Source: Oehlia diaphana
Taxonomy: Eukaryota > Glomeromycota > Glomeromycetes > Glomerales > Glomeraceae
Assembly (NCBI GenBank): GCA_003833135.1
Contig: QZLH01001441.1
Span: 1 to 22,181 of the forward strand
Reading direction: 5' to 3'
DNA: 22,181 bases
The position numbers and the translations under genes are program-made. The notes below the pieces were generated by a model. That model searched no databases and had not been told where the DNA came from. It saw only the letters and a list, made by a program, of their open reading frames with translations. Of the stretch, positions 1 to 8,370 are shown piece by piece; the first letter of the stretch is position 1, and the number at the start of each line of letters is the position of its first letter.

Positions 1-110
1 TCTGCGCAGAAATAATAAAATTTTTTCCTTTGAATTTTTCCGGCGGGGTCGCAGATCTGTGCAGAAATGGTGGCAAATGTCACCTGCAGATCTGTGCAGA
101 TCTGCGTCTC
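1..110. repeat. Short palindromic repeat cluster, possible transposon end
   Basis: The 14-mer GCAGATCTGTGCAG occurs at 51-64 and again at 86-99. The second copy runs on into another GCAGATCTGC. The window opens with the palindrome TCTGCGCAGA. The motifs contain the palindrome CAGATCTG, and the two copies flank a small GGTGGC...GTCACC inverted repeat. Together with the locally higher GC this looks like the edge of a repeat or transposable element cut by the window start. No element class can be named. Confidence 0.4.
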
Positions 111-161
111 AAAAAATTTCCCGATGAAATTGTACGCAAATCAAAACTTTACTCCGTCTAA

Positions 162-1146
162 TTCCACTATGATGGCAATGCATCTGTGTACCCTACCCCT
201 GTATGTATATTTCTGGGTCCTACAAGGCTTACAGAATTTATTAAAGGTCTTAGCCAGAAGTTACAAAATTATTTCTCGCTTAAAACTCTTGATAACTTAA
301 AAGAAATATTACGTAAAAATAAGGTCAATGGGGAGGATATAACAAATATTAAGCAGTTTACTCCTAGTATGTGATTACTCTTTTAATTTTTCAGATTGGA
401 GTATTACATATATTAACTTATTTTTCTTTGCCTGCAGTTTTTGAGAAAATTAGTGATGATGATAAGGTATTCAAATACTATATGGAAGATACTATATTAA
501 AATTTTCAAATGTAAAAATCATGACTAACACCAACGAGTGAATTTATTTTATCGATTCTCTATGCATCTATCGCTATAACTAAAAAACTTACCTCTTAAG
601 ATATATTTATAGTTTTACAGAAAGATATATTTGGTGAGGATGCAACAGACAGAGTAGACTATGCAATTAAAAGTCTAGAAGACCTCCTATGTATTACTAA
701 AGGAAAGTCGTGTAATATTAAAATTGGATATGTGCAGGTAAATTTACTATCTGTTCGTACTTTATAAAAGATTTAATAGTATTAATAGCATTTTATTTTT
801 TCATCAGAATCTGGTGCAACTTGAAAGTACATTCCAAACAAATAAGAAAAAATGAACCACAGATCAAGTGTTTAATGAAGATTATTTCAACTATTTTTAT
901 GGCATTATGACCGCAAGGGCTGAATGGTATTTTATTATATATACTCCAGATGGTATTTACTGTACAAGTGGTAGTAAATACCAGATTAATCTCACAAAAT
1001 CTGCCATCAAAGAAAATCCTAAATTATTTTGAAGTAATGTGAAAAGGGTAATAGATATAATTGTTGAACTACTAAAAGATAGAGTTAGTGTTAGTAGTTT
1101 CCCAACTAGCAAGAGGGTCAGAATTGAAAATATTATCAAAAAATAA
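162..1146 (+). pseudogene. Decayed multi-exon gene, lineage-expanded family, copy 1
   Basis: An open stretch at 162-370 (VYPTPVCIFLGPTR... and ...NGEDITNIKQFTPS) is followed by a plausible intron at 371-437 (GTGATT...CTGCAG). The frame then resumes as IFEKISDDDKVF. A later segment reads through RVDYAIKSLEDL to IGYVQ, is interrupted by a GTAAAT...CATCAG intron, and continues from NLVQLESTFQTNKKK to IENIIKK and a TAA at 1144-1146. In-frame stops lie at 539-541, 853-855 and 1030-1032. Against copy 2 (16450-16870) it lacks 10 bp just before the first stop, which causes the frameshift. Both copies also change frame near the TTTATAG/CTTATAG motif, so the ancestral exon structure there is unclear. 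I associate the family with C-terminal regions of glomeromycotan proteins annotated as Crinkler-like. That is memory rather than proof, and no function is assigned. Certainly broken as it stands. Confidence 0.65.
438..860 (+). repeat. Diverged direct repeat, partner of 16450-16870
   Basis: This segment aligns over about 420 bp with 16450-16870 in the same orientation, including shared intron borders (GTAA.TTTACTAT...AG then AATCTGG.(G/C)CAACTTGAAAGT.CATTCCAAACAAATAAG). Differences include a 10-bp deletion here and about 12 bp absent from the other copy. The two copies are paralogous remnants about 16 kb apart. Confidence 0.75.
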
Positions 1147-1690
1147 TAGCATAGATGTTATCTATCATAGGCTAAGTCCCGATCTTATATTTATTTTTTG
1201 CATGTATCAATAAAAAATTTTTCTTGGCAAAGTGATCAGTGTGAGCAATTGTTCATGCGCACGTGATTTTTTGTCAAAATTGTATAGAATACTATTGAGA
1301 TAGTTATATAGGCTACTTTACTACATATATAGTATTACAGAATTCCTTGCAAGAGGCAACATTTATTGCATCATAAAGTCATCAATAGTTAGCTATTTTT
1401 AATCAAATTTCTTGGCAAATATAAAAGTTCACAAATATAAAAGCATTTTATTCGTACAAGTCTTTTAATTTTAATATTTACTTAAAAAAAGATTAAACTT
1501 TAATTTATAATGCATCATTAAATTTAATTTCGTTTCAGAGTTTAAGACATATATTCAAAAGAACTCTTCTCTCTTCTATCATACTTGAATTGAACTTTTC
1601 TTGTCATGATCTTAGAATAAAAATTAAATAACTAATTAGATTAAGCCTTCTATTGAATGTATTAAATCAATTTGCCTTATCTTCTGTATA
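1147..1690. other. Gene-free AT-rich stretch
   Basis: No coding frame is visible. One 35-bp segment (about 1231-1265, TGATCAGTGTGAGCAATTG... to ...GCGCACGTGAT) matches about 28 of 35 positions of 4707-4741 inside the tail of the coiled-coil pseudogene. TTCTTGGCAAA appears twice in direct orientation (near 1222 and 1409). Nothing else was recognised. Confidence 0.4.
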
Positions 1691-1696
1691 TTTATT
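1691..1696 (-). terminator. Poly(A) signal AATAAA of the 251-residue gene
   Basis: The minus strand carries AATAAA about 28 bp after the stop codon at 1724-1726, in the context AATAATAAATATAC. This placement fits a eukaryotic polyadenylation signal. Confidence 0.5.
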
Positions 1697-1723
1697 ATTA
1701 GAATTAGGGTAAAGCAGTCGCTT

Positions 1724-2479
1724 TCATTTCTGATCGGCATTGTGAGTAGTTCTGGTAATTCTGGTAGTTCTAGTAATTCTCTTCAGATTCCATGTATTAA
1801 TTGCTTCAAGAGCCTTCTGTAAAGAAGATTTATATTGGTTCATTTCTTTGGGGATTGGAATAAGAAGTAGCTGTTTTACTTGATCGAAACTTTGATTATT
1901 TGAATGGAATTGAAAATTACTTTGGTTTTTTACTTGACGTAAAAGTTCCATATCATTGATTGACATTCCAACACTCTCTAATAAGCTCTCTAGTTCTTTA
2001 AGACATTTATTCTGTCGTTCTGTTAATCCAAATTTGGTAGAGAGACGAACAAGGATATTTTCCACAAATTCCCAATTATCTTCTTTTAAATGATTTGTCA
2101 TCTCATTTATGAAGATATTTACCCAGTTCTGGAAAGTACCTAGAAATTTTACACTATTTTTCTGGTGCATATTATCAAGTTCTAACTGCACAACACGATA
2201 TTCTAACTGCTCAACATAATATTCTAACTGAACGATATGAGATGTAACAGTTTCTAAAATTTCCTCCATTATATTATATGAATTCATAAAATTATTTTTT
2301 AGACTTCTAATACATAAATACAAATTATCTAAATCATTTTTATACACATAGTCAGAAAGTTTTCCAGATAAGGTGTCACATTTCTCCTTTAAGAATTCAA
2401 TACGTTTTTTTAGTTCATTACATCTCTGTATAATGGTATTTTCACTCATGGTCGTAAAATATGAATTATCTTCATTCAT
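1724..2479 (-). CDS. Uncharacterised coiled-coil protein, 251 residues
   Basis: A single uninterrupted exon that encodes a soluble, charged protein with no signal peptide or membrane segment. Residues 14-60 look helical, with repeated N/K/E/L. At residues 84-100 QLE recurs every seven residues (84, 91, 98), a clean heptad, and the DNA there is a degenerate 21-bp tandem repeat. A second helical part covers about 130-185. The C-terminus holds a perfect duplication of RITRTT (234-245) from an 18-bp tandem repeat near 1742-1777. The start ATG at 2477-2479 is the first in frame; another at residue 11 is possible. Upstream, TATATATA at 2591-2598 is a candidate TATA box, and AATAAA follows the stop. 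I do not recognise the family. The heptads suggest oligomerisation or a scaffold role (inference). Intact frame, composition and flanking signals make it a probable real gene among broken neighbours. Confidence 0.7.
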   Translation of the reverse strand: MNEDNSYFTTMSENTIIQRCNELKKRIEFLKEKCDTLSGKLSDYVYKNDLDNLYLCIRSLKNNFMNSYNIMEEILETVTSHIVQLEYYVEQLEYRVVQLELDNMHQKNSVKFLGTFQNWVNIFINEMTNHLKEDNWEFVENILVRLSTKFGLTERQNKCLKELESLLESVGMSINDMELLRQVKNQSNFQFHSNNQSFDQVKQLLLIPIPKEMNQYKSSLQKALEAINTWNLKRITRTTRITRTTHNADQK

Positions 2480-2589
2480 AGTTATGGAAGAATTATAATG
2501 AATATGTGAAAAGGTAAATATAGAAATTTGTGTTTTGATATTACTTTTTTTTTCTGTTTTATGAAGATTAAATAGTATTAGATGGACAG

Positions 2590-2599
2590 ATATATATAC
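2590..2599 (-). promoter_or_regulatory. Candidate TATA box for the 251-residue gene
   Basis: TATATATA on the minus strand lies about 112-120 bp upstream of the ATG at 2479. AT-rich background makes this weak evidence by itself. Confidence 0.3.
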
Positions 2600-3319
2600 T
2601 TTTTGATAAACTTGATATAGTGAAACAAATCAGTACACGAAGATATGATTAATACGGGTTTATTATTACTCATTAAATTGATTCTTACTAATGTGACTTT
2701 TTGTGTGATCAATCTAAGCTGTGATTTGTAATGACTGTAATACAGCAAATACTTCAATTAGTAATTTTTTCTTTCTTAAACTGTCGATAGATCTATACTG
2801 ATAAATTACTTTTTTTACTATTAATTTTTGTTGAAGTCAGGATGAGACATTTCGCAATTAAGGTATGAATGAAATATATTTTTTCAGATGTAATATGTAC
2901 ATTTGCAAGGGAGTGTGATTCATAACTTGTAAAGCTAATTTGTTCAAAAATTTTGAAGATCTTATTGGGCGGAGAACATAAACTTTTGGTAAGCTTTAAC
3001 TAAGGTCAACATTGTTAACTTATTTCTGATTCTGCATGCTCTATACATAACTAATGACCATTTTATTCTATCTGGAATACTAATGTTGGGACAAATGAAA
3101 TTGGATGAGTTAATATTAGATATTATGCTAGTATAAATAGTCTGTAAGTATTTGTATAGAAACATCAATTCATATTGTAAAACAAGTTTATGTATTACCG
3201 AATCTTGTAATTTATTTTTTGCATCAATAAATAAGTAATTCTGATGAAGATATTCTTATTTTATCTATGCTAACAAACTTTTGAATTATTCTATCTCATA
3301 TAAAAAATTATTATTAAAT
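2600..3319. other. Intergenic stretch with unassigned open frames
   Basis: On the minus strand there is a 68-codon frame at 2962-3168, with a fairly protein-like stretch from IPDRIKWSLVMYRACRIR onward. A second open stretch without an ATG overlaps its end and runs down to about 2790. They could be decayed exons, but no splice model joins them convincingly and I recognise no family. Confidence 0.25.
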
Positions 3320-4770
3320 ATGTAATCTACTGATTCATTGAAAGAATTAAATGCCAAGCTCTTAACTGAGATTTGTGAGCTTAGGAAGAAGAATGCTAAG
3401 ATTAAGATCAAGAATGATAAGTTTAAGAATAAGAATACTGAGATCTCTGATCTTAAAAGGAAGTTAGCTGAGTTTGAGTCCAAGAAAGTTGAACCTAAGA
3501 TCAGGATTGCTAAGCTTCTAAGGCAGGCTGTGGAAGAGAGTAGGAAACGTGATACTGAGAATGCTGAGCTTAAGGCCAGAATTATAGAGCTAGAGAAAAA
3601 TAGGACAGTTACCACTAAACTTAAATCTAAGAATGCTGAGTTTAGAGATAGAATCATAAAAGTGAAACAGAGACAGATGCAAAATGATAATGTTACTAAG
3701 GTAACCAATTCTTCTAACAACAGTAACAACAGCTCATCTAACTTCAATTCAGTGGATAAGAAAATGGATACTTCATTACCTGAAGAACTGATACTAGAGG
3801 TAATTACAAAGCAATCGGTATCAGTTATTAATGTATTTGTTATGGACTAGTGTAATCAGAAGTCCTATCAGAATTCTTTAAAAGATAAAAAGACGGATGC
3901 TTTCTTGGATGAGATGCATAAGAAAAAGGTCAGTGAGCAATGAGATTAGACAGAAGAAGCAGGAAAAAAAGCTTAGTTAATCACATATACTTTTTCAGAG
4001 CTTATCTTCGACTATTTTTAAATCATTTCACCATGAAGCAGACCTCTTCACAGCTAATACTAAATATGCTCTATCAGAACAGTTAGTCAAAGAATTGTCT
4101 TCAAAGAAATCTTTCTTGATTTTTACTATAGAACCTCAGAATATAAAAAAGAAACAGGTTAATTTATCAGAGATTAAGGGGGTGAAACTCCCCTATAATC
4201 AGAAAGTAGAACAAGATTTAATATATGAATTACTTGAATTTATTAGATATTATAATTCCACATCCTTACTGAATTCTATATCTAGCAAGCATATTCCAAA
4301 TATTCCAGTCGATGCTGACCTAACATCAGATTCTGTATCTTATTTAGCTCGTTTATTTGACAAGGCTGAAAAAACTGGTCAAAAAGAAAAACTATGATGG
4401 TATTACTATAGTAAGGAACATGAAAAAAAGGTTGTAACTCTTAGTTTTGAAAATAATATTAGCGATTAAATGGCAAAACTGCAGATTTATGATAAAATGG
4501 AGCTGTATCTTTCCAGTAAAAAGAGAGAGTATTTGCATAAGATAACACAAAAGGCTAAAAATATCTATATGTTGTTCAAAGGAATAGGAATAGATAAAAT
4601 TGAAGTAGTTACATCTAATGCTAATGCAATCTCTAGGTTAACTGATGCATAAATTCAGAATATAATATATCTTTATACTGATGGACTAATCAAATTTCAA
4701 AAATTGATCAGCATGAAGAATTATTTATGCGCATGTGATCTGCCTGCTGAATCAAATAAGTCTAGATTGA
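3320..4770 (+). pseudogene. Decayed coiled-coil gene of a multicopy fungal family
   Basis: The 5' half (3326-3850) encodes a long charged coiled coil: repeated ELRKK, ENAELKARI and IELEKN-type heptads, then an Asn/Ser-rich linker. The middle (about 3990-4394) and the end (4470-4760) carry conserved-looking blocks (YELLEFIRYYNS, YLARLFDKAEKTGQKE, LHKITQKAKNIYMLFKGIGIDKIE). I recognise this layout from a very abundant Rhizophagus-type family of unknown function. Lesions: ATG at 3320 is followed at once by TAA (3323-3325); TAG at 3848-3850; a frameshift near 3938, after which EIRQKKQEKKL resumes in another frame; TAA at 3978-3980; TGA at 4395-4397; TAA at 4467-4469 and 4650-4652; and a further frameshift near 4680, after which a sibling frame reads IDQHEELFMRM. 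The reading frame stays coherent between lesions, the signature of a recent pseudogene. An alternative is a programmed or misassembled gene, but eight lesions make that unlikely. Confidence 0.8.
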
Positions 4771-4801
4771 AAAAATCATCAAATGTTTCTATCTACATTT
4801 T

Positions 4802-5091
4802 AGACTTCAAAAACTAATTAGACTAATATATGAACTTAATCTAAGCCAACTTACAATTGAACCTATTTCTGCAACAAGATATTAGATCAATATACTAATC
4901 TATATAGAGAATGTAGTAGTGAAAATTTTGATTATTATAGTATTACTGATGAAACATTATGTGGAGTTTCGAAAGAGACCATCTACTCATTATACCAATT
5001 AGGTCATAATGATGAAAAAATAGAAGGTAGGCATAAAGTTGGATCTTACTTTATTAAATGTGAACAGCATGCAATTGAGATAACTGCATAG
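4802..5091 (+). pseudogene. Gene fragment with degenerate zinc-ribbon-like pattern
   Basis: A frame starting near 4802 (RLQKLIRLIYELNLSQL... ending IEPISA) stops at a TAG beginning at 4883. A one-base change to the frame starting at 4870 continues for 73 codons (NKILDQYTNLYREC... to ...CEQHAIEITA) to a TAG at 5089-5091. The C-terminal part has the spacing GH-x(n)-IEGR-x-KVGSY-x-IKC that resembles a C..C....H....G.Y...C zinc-ribbon-like unit common in this fungal lineage, with at least one expected cysteine replaced (LYQLGH). Family assignment is from memory and tentative. The frameshift shows it is a remnant. It lies directly downstream of the larger pseudogene and may have belonged to the same element. 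Confidence 0.5.
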
Positions 5092-5500
5092 TCTGGTTAA
5101 TTTGACCAGAAACACTTTACATGACCTCACATTTCATTGTGATATTTTTTAGGATTAATTTATATCAACTATTATCTGTAATTTAAATTATTTACAGTCA
5201 TATAAAAAGAAAAATAACCAAGTTTAATAAAATACTAACCCAAATATTTGGATTGGCATACCAAATTAAGTGGCTTACCATTTTGACAGATAAGATTCAT
5301 TTTAATTTATACAAAAGATATAAAAAAAAAACTGGAAATAAACCATAGCAATTATCAGAAACTGTGATAAGTATATCAAAAAAATCTTAAGCCTCTGATT
5401 TCAAACCTTTCACTTTTGAAGCCAAGCCTGATCAGAATTAATTATCAAATCTATCATAGAGCACTTCATATACTTGAAATTCTGAAATAGTTTTAGAAGG
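5092..5500. other. Gene-free AT-rich stretch between remnants
   Basis: Only short open pieces are seen, for example one near 5396-5440 reading DFKPFTFEAKPDQN before a TAA. It may be the 5' part of the remnant that follows. No signals or repeats of note. Confidence 0.35.
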
Positions 5501-5501
5501 A

Positions 5502-5795
5502 TTGATAATTATAATTTTGCATCACCTCAGCCGTAGAGCTCACCATGTCCTATTTGTGATAAAAAAATATGGGAATTACGGATTATATGGCTCATGGTAC
5601 TGTGAAAATGGAAATCAGCTCCTTTATGATCCTGAATTAGCGAAGTTCTATTCTCAAGATAAGTTGAAATATTGTCTTACATCAGCAAGTTTTAAACAGG
5701 CGTATAAAGTGTTGAAAAATGCCATACGTTGTTCAACGCTAAAAAATGTAAGGAAACGAACCTTTTGTCAATCAATACCACTTAAAAATATTTAA
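5502..5795 (+). pseudogene. Gene fragment with split CPIC...GSWYC motif
   Basis: The open frame of about 97 codons lacks a convincing ATG (it opens with TTG) and reads LHHLSRRAHHVLF..., then YGLYGSWYCENGNQLLYDPE. In the overlapping frame, bases 5543-5566 read PCPICDKK just where the main frame reads HVLFVIKK. Joining the two frames would give RRA-PCPICDKK-...GSWYCENGN, which has the CxxC...GxW.C pattern of a zinc-ribbon-like unit. The simplest reading is two compensating indels, one a CA insertion near 5541 and one in the A7 run at 5561-5567. A third frame change is not needed. The remaining C-terminal part (FKQAYKVLKNAIRC...) is unrecognised. A remnant rather than a working gene. Confidence 0.45.
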
Positions 5796-6192
5796 AAATG
5801 CGTAAAATAACATCCATTTAAGTGTAAAGCTACACATAGTAAAACAGTTATAGTTTAAAAACGTGTATACAATGTATAAAAATGCATATATTAATATGAA
5901 AAATGCGTCAAGCAATGGTATTTTTTAGTCATCGTACAATAGTTAACATTGTAGTATTAATTTATAAACATATATTTTATTGTATACTAAAATGTGTAAA
6001 TTTATTTATAATAAAATACAGTAATCAATACAAATATATTATCTAATGTAAATTCCTCTTGTTATAATTGGATTGCCAGTTGCCACAGATTTTTAAGCGA
6101 TTAATGTACTAAATTTCTGTTGACAAAGCGCTCCTGGTGACACAACCATAATAAGGTAGGGTAAAAATTAAAAGTAAAATAAAAAAAAATGG

Positions 6193-6424
6193 AAGTTTCA
6201 TAACGAAACGTATGAAACTTGCCGTTTTTCCTAATTTCTAAATTTCTAGAAGCCTAACCTACAAAAAAAAAGAAACATTCAGTTAGAATGTTTCTTAAAA
6301 AATAAAATAAAAAAAATGGAAGTTTCGTAATAAAATGTACGAAACTTACTGTTATCCAAACTTCCAAGTCTTGGAGGTTGGCTGAACTTACAAAAAAAAA
6401 GAGAAATGTTCAGTTAGAACGTTT
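6193..6424 (+). repeat. Hairpin array block I (2 units)
   Basis: Unit 1 has stem AAGTTTCATA/TATGAAACTT at 6193-6220 and GAAACATTC/GAATGTTTC at 6272-6294. Unit 2 has AAGTTTCGTA/TACGAAACTT at 6320-6347 and GAAATGTTC/GAACGTTTT at 6403-6424. Units are spaced by about 127-131 bp. The A-T to G-C change in the first stem is matched in both arms. Confidence 0.8.
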
Positions 6425-6464
6425 TTTAAAGAATAAAATTAAAAAAAATAAAAAGAATAAAACC

Positions 6465-7572
6465 AAGATTTGTACTTACAAATCTTAGTATTTTTTCTGT
6501 TTTTCAGAACTCAGAAATCCACCTGATCCTATAAATAAAAAAAAATAAACGGTTATTAGTAACCGTTCATAATAATAAACAAAAAAAGATAAAAAAATAA
6601 AGATTCGTACTTATGAATCTTACGAATCTTCAGGGTTTTCCATTCTTTGAAAGCCCATGAACCTATAAAAAAAGAAAGAACGGTTAGTAAACCGTTCCAA
6701 AAAAATAATAAAAAACTAAGATTCGTACTTGTACTTACGAATCTTAGTTTTCCCATTTGTCTGAAGTCCACCCGAATCTATAAAAAAGAAAAGAACGGTT
6801 AGTAAACCATTCGTAATAATAACAAAAAAACAAAAATCAAGATTTGTACTTACAAATCTTGATTCCTTCATTTGTATAAAGCCCACCTGAACCTATAAAA
6901 AAAGAAAGGAACGGTTAGTAAACCGTTCCAGAATAATAATAAAAAAAATAAAAACTAAAATTCGTATTTGTACTTACGAATCTTGGTTCCCCTGTTTGTC
7001 CAAAGTTCATTTGAACCTATAAAAAAAAAGGAACGGTTATTAGTAACCGTTCATAATAAAAAAAACAAAAAAAAAACCAAGATTCATTTATACTTACGAA
7101 TCTTGGTTCTTTTATTTTTCAGAATCAGAAAGTCCACCCGATCCTAAAAAAAAAGAAAAAAACGGTTATTAGTAACCGTTTATAATCTCAAAAAAAAAGA
7201 AAAAGAACTAAAGATTCGTATATACTTATGAACATTAGTTCTCTTTTTTCCGTTCTTCAGAACTCGGAAGCCTAAAAAAAAGAAAGAACGGTTATTAGTA
7301 ACTGTTTGTAATATTTTTTAAAAAAAAATTAAACCAAAGATTCGTACTTACTTACGAATCTTAGTTTTTTCCCGTTCTTCGGAACACGGAAGCCTACTCT
7401 GAACCTAAAAAAAAGAAAGAACGGTTATTAGTAACCGTTCATCAATATTAAAAAAAAATTAAAAAAATAAATTAAGATTCGTACTATGAATCTTGGTTCC
7501 TCTTTTTCTGATCTTCAGAAGTCTATCCAAAACCTAAAAATAAAAGTAAAGAACGGTTATTAGTAACCGTTC
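6465..7572 (+). repeat. Hairpin array block II (9 units, about 115-135 bp)
   Basis: Nine repeats each hold an AAGATTCGTA...TACGAATCTT-type palindrome (first at 6465-6486, 6600-6621, 6718-6745, 6839-6860, 6958-6984, 7079-7104) and a GAACGGTTA...TAACCGTTC-type palindrome (6548, 6678, 6793, 6908, 7031, 7160, 7286, 7419 and 7551). Between them lies a semi-conserved spacer containing TTCAGAACTCGGAAGCC.AC..GAACCTA followed by poly(A). Paired substitutions include TTTGTA/TACAAA versus TTCGTA/TACGAA, and GAACGG/CCGTTC versus AAACGG/CCGTTT. Confidence 0.85.
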
Positions 7573-7612
7573 ATAATATTTTTTAAAAAAAATAAAAAAA
7601 AATAATAATTTG

Positions 7613-8061
7613 AAACGTCAGAACATTAGCAAACGTTCTGATTAAAATAATAAAAAAATTATATTACAAAACGTTAAAAAATGTTTTGTTAAAAGAAAAA
7701 ATAAAAAAATCAGAATATTAGCCAACGTTCCAATTAAAAAAATAAAAAGAAATTATATTTCGAAACATTAAAAAATGTTTCATTAATAATTTTAATGAAA
7801 ATTGGAACATTAGCTAACGTTCTGATTAAAGAAAAAATAAAAAAAAAATATATTACGAAACGTTAAAAAATGTTTCGTTAAAGGAAAAAATAAAAAAATT
7901 ATTACGAAACGTTAAAAAATGTTTTGTTAAAAATTTTAATGAAAAATCGGAACGTTAGCCAACGTTCTGATTAAAAAAATTTAAAAAAAATTATTTCGAA
8001 ATGTTTTTCAATGTTTCGTTAAAAAATAAAAAATAGTTTCGCAACGTTTTGTTGCGAAACT
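7613..8061 (+). repeat. Hairpin array block III, short-period hairpins
   Basis: Two alternating palindromes dominate: CGAAACGTTAAAAAATGTTTCG (7856-7877, with variants at 7667-7688, 7761-7782, 7905-7926 and 7998-8019) and GGAACGTTAGCCAACGTTCT (7949-7968, with variants near 7621, 7711 and 7803). The block closes with the 27-nt palindrome at 8035-8061, whose 11-bp arms AGTTTCGCAAC/GTTGCGAAACT are perfect. Confidence 0.8.
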
Positions 8062-8205
8062 CACCAAACTTTTTCCGTAAAAGGCTCATATCTTCAGAAT
8101 TAATAACCTTATATTACGGAATTTATCAACTTATTACATTTTCTGTGAATGGATTTGTGAAGGCTCATTTTTACGGAGTTTTTACAGAAATAACAGATAA
8201 AACTT

Positions 8206-8370
8206 TTATAAAGGAGAGGGAGAAAGGGGAGAACGAAAGGGAAAAGAACGAAATGAAAGGGAAGAGAAGAAATAAAGGGTAATGGAAAAACGAAATGGAA
8301 GGGGAGAATGAAGGGGAGAATGAAAAGGAAACGAAGGGTAATGGAAAAACGAAAGGGAAGGGGAGAAAAG
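8206..8370 (+). repeat. Polypurine (GA-rich) tract with 60-bp duplication
   Basis: About 165 bases are almost entirely A and G on the plus strand (GGGAGAAAGGGGAGAACGAAAGGG-like). The segment AAGGGTAATGGAAAAACGAAA.GG.AGGGGAGA occurs at about 8275 and again at about 8335, a tandem duplication with a 60-bp period. Such homopurine tracts can form triplex (H-)DNA. Here it directly follows the hairpin array. Confidence 0.7.

Larger units (their letters stand above)
6175..8061 (+). repeat. Large tandem hairpin array, three blocks
   Basis: Almost 1.9 kb in which perfect or near-perfect palindromes of 20-28 nt alternate with A-rich linkers, with the A-rich side always on the plus strand. Blocks I (6193-6424) and II (6465-7572) share one architecture: hairpin, pyrimidine-containing spacer of about 55-60 bp, second hairpin, A-rich linker, in a period of roughly 115-135 bp. 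Block III (7613-8061) has shorter spacing. Stem sequences differ between units but both arms change together. No coding capacity is credible. What it does is unknown. Candidates include a cruciform-prone satellite, a structured non-coding RNA source, or a minisatellite maintained by quasi-palindrome correction. Confidence 0.85.

Noticed and set aside
957..1139. 60-codon minus-strand frame
   Set aside because: Antisense to the last exon of the copy 1 pseudogene.
3286..3747. 153-codon minus-strand frame, very Leu/Ser-rich
   Set aside because: It is the antisense of the coiled-coil pseudogene; Lys/Glu-rich sense codons read as Leu/Ser/Phe on the other strand.
3977..3999. Possible intron GTTAATCACATATACTTTTTCAG
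   Set aside because: Only 23 nt, too short for the introns seen here (67-100 bp); the frame already continues through it apart from one TAA.
6556..6771. 71-codon minus-strand frame inside the hairpin array
   Set aside because: Composed of translated repeat units and poly(T); the frame is not kept from unit to unit.
6175..8061. CRISPR-like regular spacing of repeats
   Set aside because: The spacers are similar to each other, not unique; unit length is far above CRISPR range, stems vary, and the rest of the window is eukaryotic.
8049..8282. 77-codon frame ending in Glu/Lys/Arg repeats
   Set aside because: The charged tail is just the polypurine tract, and the frame begins within the last array hairpin.
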